The notes under the pieces: generated by a model
What the model was told of the DNA's origin: nothing
Database searches by the model: none
Seen by the model: the letters and a program-made list of their open reading frames with translations, nothing else
Translations under genes and position numbers: made by a program
In this document: positions 1 through 9,321 of the stretch, piece by piece
Layout: every line of letters starts with the position of its first letter
How positions within the stretch are numbered: the stretch's first letter is position 1
NCBI RefSeq assembly: GCF_036378875.1
Contig: NZ_DASUVO010000128.1
Span: 1 to 64,000 of the forward strand
Reading direction: 5' to 3'
Source of the DNA: Actinophytocola sp036378875
Lineage (GTDB): Bacteria > Actinomycetota > Actinomycetes > Mycobacteriales > Pseudonocardiaceae
Length of the DNA stretch: 64,000 nt

Positions 1-42
1 GTCGGCCCGCTCTACCGCGGCACGGAGGTGACGCTGCGATGA
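1..42 (+). CDS. C-terminal 13 residues of an upstream protein, probably the sugar ABC transporter ATPase (partial)
   Basis: The window opens inside a reading frame that reads V-G-P-L-Y-R-G-T-E-V-T-L-R and stops at TGA 40-42. Only the tail is visible, so identity rests on context: the next genes are an RbsC-like permease and a periplasmic-type sugar binding protein, whose usual partner upstream is an RbsA-type ATPase. An ATGA at 39-42 overlaps this stop (see the mini-ORF at 39-95). Confidence 0.45.
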   Translation, partial: VGPLYRGTEVTLR

Positions 43-95
43 GCGGAGCTTGCGGAGCGTTCCGGCGCCACGGAGCGTGTGAGGTGGCGGCGTGA
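39..95 (+). CDS. possible 18-codon coupling mini-ORF
   Basis: ATG 39-41 overlaps the preceding stop as ATGA, the frame runs 18 codons, and its TGA at 93-95 overlaps the GTG start of the permease as GTGA. Both overlaps are the coupling arrangement used elsewhere in this window. The product (MSGACGAFRRHGACEVAA) has no recognisable feature, and a 50-nt spacer stays open by chance fairly often. It may only serve to carry ribosomes to the permease start. Confidence 0.2.
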   Translation: MSGACGAFRRHGACEVAA

Positions 96-1111
96 GCGAC
101 GTGAAGTCACCGTCCACTGTGGAGGATCAGGAGGCCGTGCAGACCGGGCCCACCAAGGGAGTGCGCACGCCGAGCGGCCTGCGCATGGACGTCCGGCTGA
201 CGATCCTCATCGGCGTGCTGGTGGCGTTGTGCGTGGTCGGCTACGCCTTCAACTCCGACTTCCTCGGCGAGACCAACATCTCGATCATGCTGCGGCTCGC
301 CTCGGCGATCGGTGTGGTCAGCGTCGGGATGACGTTCGTGATCATCTCGGGCGGTATCGACCTGTCCGTCGGCTCGATGGTCGCGCTCGCGAGCGTGTGG
401 ATGACGACAGTGGCCACCCAGGAGTACGGCCCGTTCGTCATGGTGATCTGTGCGATGCTCGTCGGCCTCGGCGCCGGTCTGATCAACGGCGTGCTGATCG
501 CGTACGGCAAGATCGTGCCGTTCATCGCGACCCTCGCCATGTTCGCCTCGGCCCGAGGGCTCGCCGAGCGCTTGTCCAACAGGGAAACACAGACGGTCGA
601 GGACCAGGCCTTCAGGGACTTCTTCCGCGGTGACATCCTGGGCATCCCGGTGCTGATCTGGATGCTGGCCATCGTGTTCGCGGTCGGCTGGGTCCTGTTG
701 AACCGCACCACGTTCGGCCGCCGCACGTTCGCGATCGGCGGCAACACGGAGGCAGCCCGCCTCGCCGGCATCAACGTCAAGTGGCACACCACGCTGGTGT
801 ACGCCCTCGCCGGCCTGTGCTGTGGCATCGCCGCGATCATGGTCGTCGCCCGTGCGACATCGGGTTCCTCTACCAACGGCCAGTTCTACGAACTCGACGC
901 GATCGCGGCGGTCGTCATCGGCGGCACGCTGCTCTCCGGCGGCCGCGGCACGTTGATCGGCACCCTCATCGGCGTGCTGATCTTCACCGTGGTCAACAGC
1001 ATCTTCACCCAGAACAACCTCGACACCTCCACGCAGAACATCGCCAAGGGCGTGATCATCGTCGGCGCTGTGCTGTTGCAGACCCTGACCACGCGCACCC
1101 GCAAGACCTGA
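92..1111 (+). CDS. RbsC-like sugar ABC transporter permease
   Basis: This 339-residue membrane protein belongs to the branched-chain/ribose-type permease family (BPD_transp_2), which forms the channel of importers for ribose, xylose and related monosaccharides. About 30 polar residues are followed by many hydrophobic helices. The family hallmark G-G-I-D-L-S-V-G lies near residue 86, and the cytoplasmic coupling loop G-G-N-T-E-A-A-R-L-A-G-I is near 215. The GTG start overlaps a preceding TGA and is preceded by GAGGTGG. It sits between a presumed ATPase and the binding protein, so it is one component of a complete importer. Xylose is the likeliest substrate given xylA and xylB nearby, but this is inference. 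Confidence 0.9.
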   Translation: MSDVKSPSTVEDQEAVQTGPTKGVRTPSGLRMDVRLTILIGVLVALCVVGYAFNSDFLGETNISIMLRLASAIGVVSVGMTFVIISGGIDLSVGSMVALASVWMTTVATQEYGPFVMVICAMLVGLGAGLINGVLIAYGKIVPFIATLAMFASARGLAERLSNRETQTVEDQAFRDFFRGDILGIPVLIWMLAIVFAVGWVLLNRTTFGRRTFAIGGNTEAARLAGINVKWHTTLVYALAGLCCGIAAIMVVARATSGSSTNGQFYELDAIAAVVIGGTLLSGGRGTLIGTLIGVLIFTVVNSIFTQNNLDTSTQNIAKGVIIVGAVLLQTLTTRTRKT

Positions 1112-1151
1112 GCCCAGCCACGGAAACCGACGCAGTACAAGGGAGTACCTC

Positions 1152-2201
1152 ATGGATCCGTCCCTCGCCCGCCGCAGGTTCCTTCTCGGCGCCGGCGCGC
1201 TCGGCGCGAGCGCGTTCGCAGTCGCGTGCACCTCGAACGAGTCGGGCGGCGAGCAGCCGCAGCAGGTGGCACAAGGCGGTGAGGACAACGCCAAGCCCGG
1301 CAAGGAGATCACGATCGGCTTCTCCGCGCCGGCCTCCGACCACGGCTGGATCGCGGCGATCACCAAGAACGCGCAGGCACAGGCCGAGACGTTCTCGGAC
1401 GTCACACTGAAGGCCACCGAGGGCACCAATGATGTCAACCTGCAGATCTCCCAGGTCGAGACGCTGATCAACGACAAGGTCGACGTGCTGGTGATCCTTC
1501 CGCACGACGGCAAGGCACTCACCGCGACCGCCCAGGACGCGGTGGACGCGGGCATCCCGGTGATCAACCTGGACCGGATCTTCGACAGCCCGCTCGCGTA
1601 CCGCACGTGGATCGGCGGCGACAACTACCGCATGGGCGTCAACGCCGGCAACTACATCGCCGAGCAGATGAAGGCGAAGAACATCTCGAACCCGATCATC
1701 GGCGAGGTCGCCGGCATCGACTCGTTGCCGCTGACCCAGGAGCGCAGCCAGGGCTTCAAGGACGCGCTGACCAAGGCCGGGTTCTCCCTCGGTCCCCGAG
1801 TCGCGGCGGCGTTCACGGTGGAGTCCGGTGAGACGCAGACGGCGAACCTGTTGCAGGGCGCCAGCAAGCTCGACGCGCTGTGGAACCACGACGACGACCA
1901 GGGCATCGGCGTCATGGCGGCCATCGAGTCCGCGGGCCGCAGCGAGTTCCTCATGGTCGGCGGTGCGGGCTCGCGGGACATGATGGACCTCATCAAGGCC
2001 GACAACACGGTCATCAAGGCGACCGTCCTCTACAGCCCGTCGATGGCGTCGTCGGCCATCTCGCTCGCCCGGCTGCTCGGCCAGGCGAAGGGCATGGCGG
2101 ACCTGGCGGAGCACGAGATCCCCGCGTCGATCACGACCTACTCGGCCGTGGTCACCAAGGAGAACGTCGACCAGTACCTGGACATCGGCTTCGACTCCTG
2201 A
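1152..2201 (+). CDS. sugar ABC transporter substrate-binding lipoprotein (Tat-type signal)
   Basis: A 349-residue periplasmic-binding-protein type I (ribose/xylose-binding family) protein. The N-terminus carries a twin-arginine motif (A-R-R-R-F-L-L, residues 6-12), a hydrophobic stretch and a lipobox A-V-A-C with Cys26, so export by Tat and lipidation is predicted. The mature part has the family pattern: an I-G-F-S-A strand, a long N-terminal lobe, and I-N-L-D-R-I-F-D near 137, where the ligand-binding hinge begins. It follows the permease by 40 nt. A start is visible at ATG 1152 with GGGAG upstream. Ligand identity cannot be read from the sequence; ribose or xylose class is the family expectation. 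Confidence 0.9.
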   Translation: MDPSLARRRFLLGAGALGASAFAVACTSNESGGEQPQQVAQGGEDNAKPGKEITIGFSAPASDHGWIAAITKNAQAQAETFSDVTLKATEGTNDVNLQISQVETLINDKVDVLVILPHDGKALTATAQDAVDAGIPVINLDRIFDSPLAYRTWIGGDNYRMGVNAGNYIAEQMKAKNISNPIIGEVAGIDSLPLTQERSQGFKDALTKAGFSLGPRVAAAFTVESGETQTANLLQGASKLDALWNHDDDQGIGVMAAIESAGRSEFLMVGGAGSRDMMDLIKADNTVIKATVLYSPSMASSAISLARLLGQAKGMADLAEHEIPASITTYSAVVTKENVDQYLDIGFDS

Positions 2202-2253
2202 GTTTGAGAAGCAGGTTCGGCGTACTTCCTTGTGACGAAAGACGGAGGGTGAG

Positions 2254-3408
2254 ATGACAGAGGGCAGCGGAGGACGGATCGGGGTCGGCATGGTCGGCCA
2301 CGCGTTCATGGGTGCCGTGCACTCGCACGCGTGGCGGACCGCGCACCGGTTCTTCGACTTGCCGGTGACACCGGAACTCGCCGTGCTCGGCGGGCGAGAC
2401 CTCGCGCGCGCCAAGGCGGCCGCGGCGAAGTTCGGGTGGGCCAGCGTGCAGACCGACTGGCGTGAGCTGGTCAACTCGCCCGACGTGCAGATCGTGGACA
2501 TCTGCACGCCGGGCGACTCGCACTGCGACATCGCCATCGCGGCTCTCGAGGCCGGCAAGCACGTCCTGTGTGAGAAGCCCCTCGCCAACACGGTCGAGGA
2601 GGCCGAGCGGATGACGGCGGCCGCGGAGGCGGCCAAGGAGCGCGGCGTGCGCTCGATGGTGGCGTTCAACTACCGCCGCGTGCCCGCGATCGCCTACGCG
2701 CGCCAGCTGATCGAGGCCGGCAGGCTCGGCGAGGTCCGGCACGTCCGCGCCCTGTACCTGCAGGACTGGCTCTCCGACGAGAACGCGCCGATGACCTGGC
2801 GGCTGCGCAAGGACAAGGCAGGCTCCGGCGCGCTCGGCGACCTCGGCGCGCACATCATCGACGCCACCCAGTACCTCGTCGGTGACCGGCTCACCGGCGT
2901 GTCCGCGCTGACGAACACGTTCGTCCACACGCGACCGACCGAGGACGGGAGCGGCACCGACGACGTGACCGTCGACGACGCCGCGGTGTTCTTCGGCCGC
3001 TTCGGCAACGGGGCCATGGCCACCTACGAGGCCACCCGGTTCGCGCTCGGTCGCAAGAACGGCATGTCCGTGGAGATCAACGGCTCGCTCGGCAGCCTCC
3101 GGTTCGGCTTCGAGGACATGAACGAGCTGTGGTTCTTCGACGGCGCACAGCCCGGCGAGGAGGCAGGCTTCCGGCGGATCCTCGTCACCGAGGGTTCCCA
3201 CCCGTACGTCGGTGCGTGGTGGCCGCCGGGGCACATCCTCGGTTACGAACACACGTTCACCCACGAGGTCGTGGACCTCCTCCGTGCCATCCACGACGGG
3301 GTGGACCCCGCACCGTCCTTTGCGGACGGGCTCCAGGTGCAGCGGGTGCTCGGCGCTGTAGAAAGGAGTGCCGAGAACGGTTCACAGTGGACGGAGATTC
3401 CGGTATGA
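2254..3408 (+). CDS. Gfo/Idh/MocA family NAD(P)-dependent sugar dehydrogenase
   Basis: 384 residues with an N-terminal Rossmann fold (G-V-G-M-V-G-H-A-F-M-G, residues about 10-20) and the family signature C-E-K-P-L-A-N near residue 107, followed by the alpha/beta substrate domain with the conserved G-D-L-G-A-H-I-I-D helix. Family members oxidise sugar or cyclitol hydroxyls, often at C3. The gene has a good SD (GGAGG at about 2243) and its TGA overlaps the ATG of xylA as ATGA, so the two are co-translated. Proximity to a ThuA/DUF1080 protein suggests a role in 3-keto-sugar chemistry; the actual substrate is not determined. Confidence 0.88.
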   Translation: MTEGSGGRIGVGMVGHAFMGAVHSHAWRTAHRFFDLPVTPELAVLGGRDLARAKAAAAKFGWASVQTDWRELVNSPDVQIVDICTPGDSHCDIAIAALEAGKHVLCEKPLANTVEEAERMTAAAEAAKERGVRSMVAFNYRRVPAIAYARQLIEAGRLGEVRHVRALYLQDWLSDENAPMTWRLRKDKAGSGALGDLGAHIIDATQYLVGDRLTGVSALTNTFVHTRPTEDGSGTDDVTVDDAAVFFGRFGNGAMATYEATRFALGRKNGMSVEINGSLGSLRFGFEDMNELWFFDGAQPGEEAGFRRILVTEGSHPYVGAWWPPGHILGYEHTFTHEVVDLLRAIHDGVDPAPSFADGLQVQRVLGAVERSAENGSQWTEIPV

Positions 3409-4562
3409 CTGACTACACTCCGCGTCCGGAGCACAGGTTCAGCTTCGGGTTGTGGACGATTGGCTGGCAGGGCGTCGACCCGTTCGGCGTCGCCACCCGA
3501 ACGCCGATGGACCCCGCGTACGCCGTGGAGAAGCTCGCCGAGCTTGGCGCGTACGGCGTGACCTTCCACGACGACGACCTCATCCCCTTCGGCGCACAGG
3601 ACGGCGACCGGGAGGCCCGGATCGCGAGCTTCCGCAAGGCACTGGACGCCACCGGCCTGATCGTGCCGATGGCGACCACCAACCTGTTCAGCCACCCGGT
3701 GTTCAGGGAGGGCGCGCTCACCGCGAACGACCGCGACGTCCGGCGGTTCGCGCTGCGCAAGGTGCTGCGCAACCTGGATTTGGCAGCAGAGCTTGGCGCG
3801 AAGACCTACGTGCTGTGGGGCGGGCGTGAGGGCGCCGAGTCCGCGGTCGCCAAGGACGTCCGCGCGGCGCTCGACCGCTACAAGGAAGCACTGGACATCC
3901 TGTGCGCGTACTGCCGCGACCAGGGCTACGACATCCGCTTCGCGTTGGAGCCCAAGCCGAACGAGCCGCGCGGCGACATCTTCCTGCCGACGATCGGGCA
4001 CGCGATCGCGTTCATCAACGAGTTGGAGGAGCCGGACCGCGTCGGCCTCAACCCCGAGGTCGGGCACGAGCAGATGGCCGGCATGTCCGTCGTGCACGGT
4101 TACGCGCAAGCCCTCTGGCACAAGAAGCTCTACCACATCGACCTGAACGGGCAGAACGGTCCGCGCTACGACCAGGACTTCCGGTTCGGCAACGGGGACG
4201 TCAAGTCCGCGTTCCTGCTCGTCGATCTGCTGGAGAACAGCGACTACGACGGGCCGCGCCACTTCGACTTCAAGCCGGGGCGCGTCGAGGACGAGTCCGG
4301 TGTGTGGGAGTCGGCGAAGGCCTGCATGCGCAACTACCTGATCTTCGCGGAGAAGTCGCGGGCGTTCCGGGCCGATCCCGAGGTCGCCGAGGCGTTCGCG
4401 GACGCCCGCACGGACGAGCTGTCGAAGCCGACCCTGGCCGATGGCGAGAGCCTCGCCGACCTGCGTGCCGAGGAGATCGACCTCGACGCGGCGGCCAGCA
4501 GGGGCGCGAAGGTGGAGCGGTTGGACCAGCTGGCACTCGAGCACCTCTTCGGTACTCGTTAG
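3405..4562 (+). CDS. xylA: xylose isomerase
   Basis: A 385-residue class I xylose isomerase, converting D-xylose to D-xylulose. It begins with the typical actinobacterial F-S-F-G-L-W-T-I-G-W-Q-G-V-D-P-F-G and contains the metal/substrate residues F-H-D-D-D (His/Asp near 50), E-P-K-P-N-E-P (about 181) and H-I-D-L-N-G-Q (about 244). The ATG at 3405 is chosen because it overlaps the preceding stop and gives the canonical N-terminus; an upstream extension in the same frame reads through the previous gene and is not credible. A hairpin follows at 4574-4609. Xylulokinase is encoded separately at 19249. Confidence 0.96.
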   Translation: MTDYTPRPEHRFSFGLWTIGWQGVDPFGVATRTPMDPAYAVEKLAELGAYGVTFHDDDLIPFGAQDGDREARIASFRKALDATGLIVPMATTNLFSHPVFREGALTANDRDVRRFALRKVLRNLDLAAELGAKTYVLWGGREGAESAVAKDVRAALDRYKEALDILCAYCRDQGYDIRFALEPKPNEPRGDIFLPTIGHAIAFINELEEPDRVGLNPEVGHEQMAGMSVVHGYAQALWHKKLYHIDLNGQNGPRYDQDFRFGNGDVKSAFLLVDLLENSDYDGPRHFDFKPGRVEDESGVWESAKACMRNYLIFAEKSRAFRADPEVAEAFADARTDELSKPTLADGESLADLRAEEIDLDAAASRGAKVERLDQLALEHLFGTR

Positions 4563-4573
4563 ACCAAAAGAAT

Positions 4574-4609
4574 GCGGCGTCGCCCGACCGGCACGTCAGG
4601 CGACGCCGC
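4574..4609 (+). terminator. stem-loop after xylA
   Basis: An 11-bp perfect stem (GCGGCGTCGCC at 4574-4584 pairing with 4599-4609) with a 14-nt loop. No T-run follows, as is common in high-GC actinomycetes. It separates xylA from the large secreted protein and may end the transporter-xylA transcript or attenuate read-through. Confidence 0.7.
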
Positions 4610-4677
4610 GAACACGGAAAGGAGTCTCAACCCCTTCTCGCGGTCCCCATTTCGGTGAGAACAAGGAGAAAGTACCA

Positions 4678-7600
4678 GTGCGTCGCCAGAGCACGAGTAA
4701 GAGAACGGTAAAACCACCGGGCGTGAGGCGGGGACTACGGGCTGCGTCCCGGTTCGCCGTCGCCGGACTGGCTCTCCTGACCGGTACCGGGATGGCCTCC
4801 GCCGAACCGGTTTCGGTCCAACACGACACCACGATCCTGGTGTTCTCGAAGACCGCCGGCTTCCGGCACGACTCCATTCCCGACGGCATCGCCACCATCC
4901 AGCAACTGGGTGAGCAGAACGGCTTCCACGTCGAGGCCACCGAGGACGCCGCCGCGTTCAACGCCACCAACCTCTCCCGTTTCGCGGCGGTCGTCTTTCT
5001 CTCCACGACCGGCGACGTGCTGAACGCCGAGCAGCAGACAGCTTTCGAGGACTACGTCAACTCGGGTGGCGGCTACGCGGGTGTCCACGCGGCCGCGGAC
5101 ACCGAGTACGACTGGGCGTGGTACGGCCAGTTGGTCGGCGCCTACTTCAAGTCGCACCCCTCGATCCAGCCGGCCACGGTCAACGTCGTCGCGCGTGACC
5201 ACCCCTCGACCGCGGCGCTGCCGTACCAGTGGACCCGCACCGACGAGTGGTACAACTACCGCTCGAACCCGCGTCAGAACGTCAAGGTGCTCGCCACGCT
5301 CAACGAGTCGAGCTACAGCCCCGGCGCGGACGCGATGGGTGACCACCCGATCGTCTGGTGTCACAACCAGGAACAGGGCCGCTCCTGGTACACAGGACTC
5401 GGCCACACCAGGGAAAGCTACGCGGAGCCGGAGTTCCGCTCGCACCTGCTGGGCGGTATCAAGTACGTGGCCGGCCTCGAGACGGCCGACTGCTCGCCGG
5501 GCGCGGACCCGGAGGAGCCGCCGGTCGACTCCGACTTCGACCAGATCACCCTCGCCAAGGGCGAGGCGGTCACCGGCGAGCCGATCGCGATCGCGGTCCT
5601 GCCCGACCGCAACGTCATCCACACCTCGCGTGACGGCCGGGTCTTCCTGACCACGCCGGAGGCCACCACCTCCCAGATCGCTCAGATCCCCGTCTACACA
5701 CACGACGAGGACGGTCTGCAGGGCGTGGCGATCGACCCGGACTTCGCCACGAACCGGTGGGTGTACCTGTACTACGCGCCACCGTTGGACACCCCGGCCG
5801 GCGACGCGCCGGAGAACGGGACCGCGGCGGACTTCGCACCGTTCCACGGGTACAACCAGCTGTCCCGCTTCAAGCTGACCGGCGAGAACACGCTCGACCT
5901 CGCGAGCGAGCAGCGGATCATGCAGGTGGCGGCCGACCGGGGCATCTGCTGCCACGCCGGCGGTGAGATCGACTTCGACAGCCACGGCAACCTGCTGCTG
6001 TCCACAGGGGACGACACGAACCCGTTCGCCTCGGACGGTTTCACCCCGATCGACGAGCGTGCCGCCCGCAACCCGGCGTTCGACGCCCGCCGCAGTGCGG
6101 GGAACACCAACGACCTGCGGGGCAAGCTGCTGCGGATCACCGTGCAGGACGACGGTTCCTACACGACCCCCGCCGGCAACCTGTTCGCGCCGGGCACCGA
6201 GAAGACGCGCCCGGAGATCTACGCGATGGGCTTCCGCAACCCGTTCCGGTTCGCGGTCGACCGCGCGAACGACTGGGTCTACCTGGGTGACTACGGTCCG
6301 GACGCCGGCGCGGCGAACCCGGCCCGCGGCCCGGGCGGCACGGTCGAGTTCAACCTGATCAAGGGGCCGGGCAACTTCGGCTGGCCGCTGTGTGTCGGCG
6401 ACAACGTGCCGTACCTCGACTACGACTTCGCGACCGGCACGTCGGGCCAGCCGTTCGACTGCGCGGCCCCGAAGAACGACAGCCCGCACAACACGGGTCT
6501 GGTCGACCTGCCGCCGGTGCAGCCGGCGTGGATCCCGTACGACAACAACTCCGTGCCGGAGTTCGGTGGCGGCAGCGAGTCCCCGATGGGTGGCCCGGTC
6601 TACCGCTTCGACCCGAACCTGTACAACACGACGAAGTTCCCGGAGTTCTACGACGGCAAGAACTTCGCCTACGAGTGGGGTCGCGGTTGGATCAAGACCA
6701 TCGACGTCGGCCCGGACGGGCAACGTGGCGCCATCAACCCGTTCTTCGACTCGATGGACCTGTCGTGGCCGATGAACGTCGAGTTCGGCCCGGACGGTTC
6801 GCTGTACGTCCTGGACTACGGCGACACGTGGTTCGGTGGCTCGGCCCGCTCGGCCGTGTACCGCATCGACTACACGAAGGGCCACCGGACGCCGCAGGTG
6901 TCGCTGAAGGCGGACAAGACGTCCGGCCAGCCTCCGCTGACCGTTCGGTTCGACCCGGCCGGCACGCACGACGAGGACGGCGGCGAGCTGACCTACGCGT
7001 GGGACTTCGACGGTGACGGCACCACCGACTCCACCGAATCGGCCCCGGTGTCGCACACGTACTCGGCGGTCGGCCAGTACCACGCCAAGTTGTCGGTGAC
7101 CGACCAAACCGGACTGACCGGTGCGGCCAGCGTCGTGGTCACCGTCGGCAACACGGCGCCGACCGTGACGCTCGAGGTCCCGGAGAACGGCGGCTTCTTC
7201 TCCTTCGGTGACGAGATTCCGTTCAAGGTCACGGTTTCCGACCCCGAGGAGCAGTCGATCGACTGCTCGAAGGTGCGGGTGCAGTACATCCTCGGGCACG
7301 ACGCGCACGGGCACCCGCTGTCCGAGGCGTTCGGCTGCGAGGGCGTGATCGAGACGCCGGCCGACGAGGGACACGGCGTGGACACCAACGTGTTCGGCAT
7401 CCTCAACGCCAGCTACACCGACGGCGGCGCACCGGGTGTGCCGGCACTGACCGGTGACGACGAGAGCGTGCTGCAGCCGAAGGTGAAGCAGGCCGAGTTC
7501 TTCACCGAGATGAACGGCATCCAGGTCGTCACCGCGGACGGCGCCAGTGGTGGCAAGCGGGTCGGCTACATCGACAACGGTGACTGGATCAAGTTCGATC

Positions 7601-9252
7601 CCGTCAACCTGCGTGGTGTCACCGGAATCGGCTACCGGACCTCGTCCGGCGCAGGCGGCGGCACGATCACCGTGCACAAGAACGCCGTCGACGGACCGGT
7701 GGTGCAGACCGTGCAGGTGCCCAGCACGGGAAGCTGGGACACCTACGTCGACCTGCCAGCGACACCGATCACGGACCCGGGTGGCTCCGGCCCGCTGTAC
7801 CTGGTGTTCTCCGGTGGGTTCGATGTGGACAACCTCCAGGTGCAGGGCACCGGCGTCGCCGAGCCGGCCGAGTGCCGGCCGTGGACACCGGACGCGGGCT
7901 ACCGCGCCCTGTACGACGGCACGTCGCTGGACGGCTGGAAGCAGTCGGGCCCGGGTTCCTTCGTGCAGCAGGACGACTGCACGATCCTGTCCACCGGCGG
8001 CATGGGTTTGCTCTCCTTCGACGAGGAGTTCAACGCCTACAGCCTGAAGCTGGACTGGAAGGTCGCCGGCGACGACAACTCCGGGATCTTCGTCGGTTAC
8101 CCGGAGCCGGGCGACGACCCGTGGGTCGCGGTCAACCAGGGCTACGAGATCCAGATCGACGCGACGGATTCCCCTGACCGGACAACGGGTTCCATCTACT
8201 CGTTCCAGTCGGCGGACATCCCGGCCCGTGACGCGGCGCTGAAGCCGCCTGGGCAGTGGAACTCCTACGAGATCGTGGTCGTCGGCCAGACCATCAAGGT
8301 CCACCTCAACGGTGTGCTCATCAACTCGTTCGTGAGTACGGACCCGGCCCGCGACCTCACGCAGGGGTTCGTCGGCATCCAGAACCACGGCAACGGTGAC
8401 GACGTATCGTTCCGCCACATCCAGATCAAGGAGATCCCGGACGAGGCGGCACCGGTCACCACGGCCACGTTCGCCCCACCTGCGTCGACAGGTTGGCACC
8501 CGGGCACCGTCCCGGTCCAACTGGCGGCGACCGACGAGGGTCAGGGTGTTGACCGCATCGAGTACAAGTTGGACAGTGGACAGTGGACGCCGTATACCGG
8601 CGCGGTGAACGTGACCGGCGACGGCAGCCACACCCTGCTCTACCGGGCCGTGGACAAGGCCGGCAACGTCGAGGCCGAGAAGGCCGCGACCATCAAGATC
8701 GACGGCAACCGGCCGACGCTCATGGTGGCCGGCGTGGCGAACGGTCGCGTGTACGGCGACGCCACCGACGTGGTGCTGTCGTGGCACGCGGAGGACGCCA
8801 CGTCCGGGGTCGCGTCGGTGACCGGCGCACTCGACGGTTCGACCGTCCAGCCGAACCGGGTGGTCGCGTTGTACCAGCTGCCGCTGGGCGACCACACGTT
8901 CGTCGTGTCGGCGCTCGACGTGGCCGGCAACGTCACGACGCAGACGCTGACGTTCACGACGACGACGTCGTTGCGGGACATGGGCCAGCTGCTCGACCGG
9001 TTCCGGGCGACCAACCGGTTGTCGCAGTCGGCGTACGACGTGCTGAGCAGGCAGCTCGACAAGGCCCGCAGGGCGGAGGCGAGCGGCAACAAGAGCAAGG
9101 CCGTGCTGGAACTGGGCAGATTCGGAGTGTTCGTCCGGGACGGCCGGGTGCCCGACGCGGATGTCCGATCGGTACTCGACCGGGACGCCCGCGCGGTCAT
9201 TGATTCGATCCAAGGGGTGGCGATGTTGCCCCAAGCGGTGAACGCGCGTTAG
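4678..9252 (+). CDS. secreted modular ThuA / PQQ-type sugar dehydrogenase / PKD / CBM6-like / DUF1080 / Ig-like protein
   Basis: A 1,524-residue exported protein. The GTG at 4678 follows AAGGAG and gives a signal peptide ending near A-S-A (residue 41). Modules in order: ThuA-like (about 48-258, V-F-S-K-T-A-G-F-R-H-D start); GSDH/SGL beta-propeller of PQQ-dependent sugar dehydrogenases (about 287-727, with R-G-I-C-C-H-A-G-G and M-G-F-R-N-P-F-R); PKD domain (737-824, Y-A-W-D-F-D-G-D-G); CBM6-like sandwich (about 940-1058); DUF1080 or 3-keto-disaccharide hydrolase (about 1074-1254, L-Y-D-G-T-S-L-D-G-W-K); OmpL47/Ig-like repeats (1260-1425); and a helical C-terminus. This suggests extracellular oxidation and cleavage of glycosides through 3-keto intermediates. 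Substrate is unknown. Confidence 0.88.
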   Translation: MRRQSTSKRTVKPPGVRRGLRAASRFAVAGLALLTGTGMASAEPVSVQHDTTILVFSKTAGFRHDSIPDGIATIQQLGEQNGFHVEATEDAAAFNATNLSRFAAVVFLSTTGDVLNAEQQTAFEDYVNSGGGYAGVHAAADTEYDWAWYGQLVGAYFKSHPSIQPATVNVVARDHPSTAALPYQWTRTDEWYNYRSNPRQNVKVLATLNESSYSPGADAMGDHPIVWCHNQEQGRSWYTGLGHTRESYAEPEFRSHLLGGIKYVAGLETADCSPGADPEEPPVDSDFDQITLAKGEAVTGEPIAIAVLPDRNVIHTSRDGRVFLTTPEATTSQIAQIPVYTHDEDGLQGVAIDPDFATNRWVYLYYAPPLDTPAGDAPENGTAADFAPFHGYNQLSRFKLTGENTLDLASEQRIMQVAADRGICCHAGGEIDFDSHGNLLLSTGDDTNPFASDGFTPIDERAARNPAFDARRSAGNTNDLRGKLLRITVQDDGSYTTPAGNLFAPGTEKTRPEIYAMGFRNPFRFAVDRANDWVYLGDYGPDAGAANPARGPGGTVEFNLIKGPGNFGWPLCVGDNVPYLDYDFATGTSGQPFDCAAPKNDSPHNTGLVDLPPVQPAWIPYDNNSVPEFGGGSESPMGGPVYRFDPNLYNTTKFPEFYDGKNFAYEWGRGWIKTIDVGPDGQRGAINPFFDSMDLSWPMNVEFGPDGSLYVLDYGDTWFGGSARSAVYRIDYTKGHRTPQVSLKADKTSGQPPLTVRFDPAGTHDEDGGELTYAWDFDGDGTTDSTESAPVSHTYSAVGQYHAKLSVTDQTGLTGAASVVVTVGNTAPTVTLEVPENGGFFSFGDEIPFKVTVSDPEEQSIDCSKVRVQYILGHDAHGHPLSEAFGCEGVIETPADEGHGVDTNVFGILNASYTDGGAPGVPALTGDDESVLQPKVKQAEFFTEMNGIQVVTADGASGGKRVGYIDNGDWIKFDPVNLRGVTGIGYRTSSGAGGGTITVHKNAVDGPVVQTVQVPSTGSWDTYVDLPATPITDPGGSGPLYLVFSGGFDVDNLQVQGTGVAEPAECRPWTPDAGYRALYDGTSLDGWKQSGPGSFVQQDDCTILSTGGMGLLSFDEEFNAYSLKLDWKVAGDDNSGIFVGYPEPGDDPWVAVNQGYEIQIDATDSPDRTTGSIYSFQSADIPARDAALKPPGQWNSYEIVVVGQTIKVHLNGVLINSFVSTDPARDLTQGFVGIQNHGNGDDVSFRHIQIKEIPDEAAPVTTATFAPPASTGWHPGTVPVQLAATDEGQGVDRIEYKLDSGQWTPYTGAVNVTGDGSHTLLYRAVDKAGNVEAEKAATIKIDGNRPTLMVAGVANGRVYGDATDVVLSWHAEDATSGVASVTGALDGSTVQPNRVVALYQLPLGDHTFVVSALDVAGNVTTQTLTFTTTTSLRDMGQLLDRFRATNRLSQSAYDVLSRQLDKARRAEASGNKSKAVLELGRFGVFVRDGRVPDADVRSVLDRDARAVIDSIQGVAMLPQAVNAR

Positions 9253-9253
9253 T

Positions 9254-9307
9254 TGGGTGAAGGCAGCCGGTGGGCCGGCACGGCGCTGGCCCACCGGATT
9301 CACCCAG
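9254..9307 (+). terminator. interrupted stem-loop between the ThuA protein and the ebo-like operon
   Basis: An inner 10-bp stem CCGGTGGGCC (9267-9276) pairs with GGCCCACCGG (9288-9297). An outer 8-bp stem TGGGTGAA (9254-9261) pairs with TTCACCCA (9300-9307). The SD of the next gene (AGAGGAGG) lies just downstream of this structure, so it could terminate the upstream transcript or modulate initiation of the operon. Confidence 0.65.
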
Positions 9308-9321
9308 AGGAGGACGGGTAG

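Noticed and set aside
4735..9303. A 1,522-codon open frame on the minus strand opposite the ThuA/GSDH protein
   Set aside because: It is the antisense shadow of a real gene in high-GC DNA: no signal, no family similarity, and Arg/Val/Asp-rich composition. The plus-strand frame has a clear SD, signal peptide and recognisable domains.
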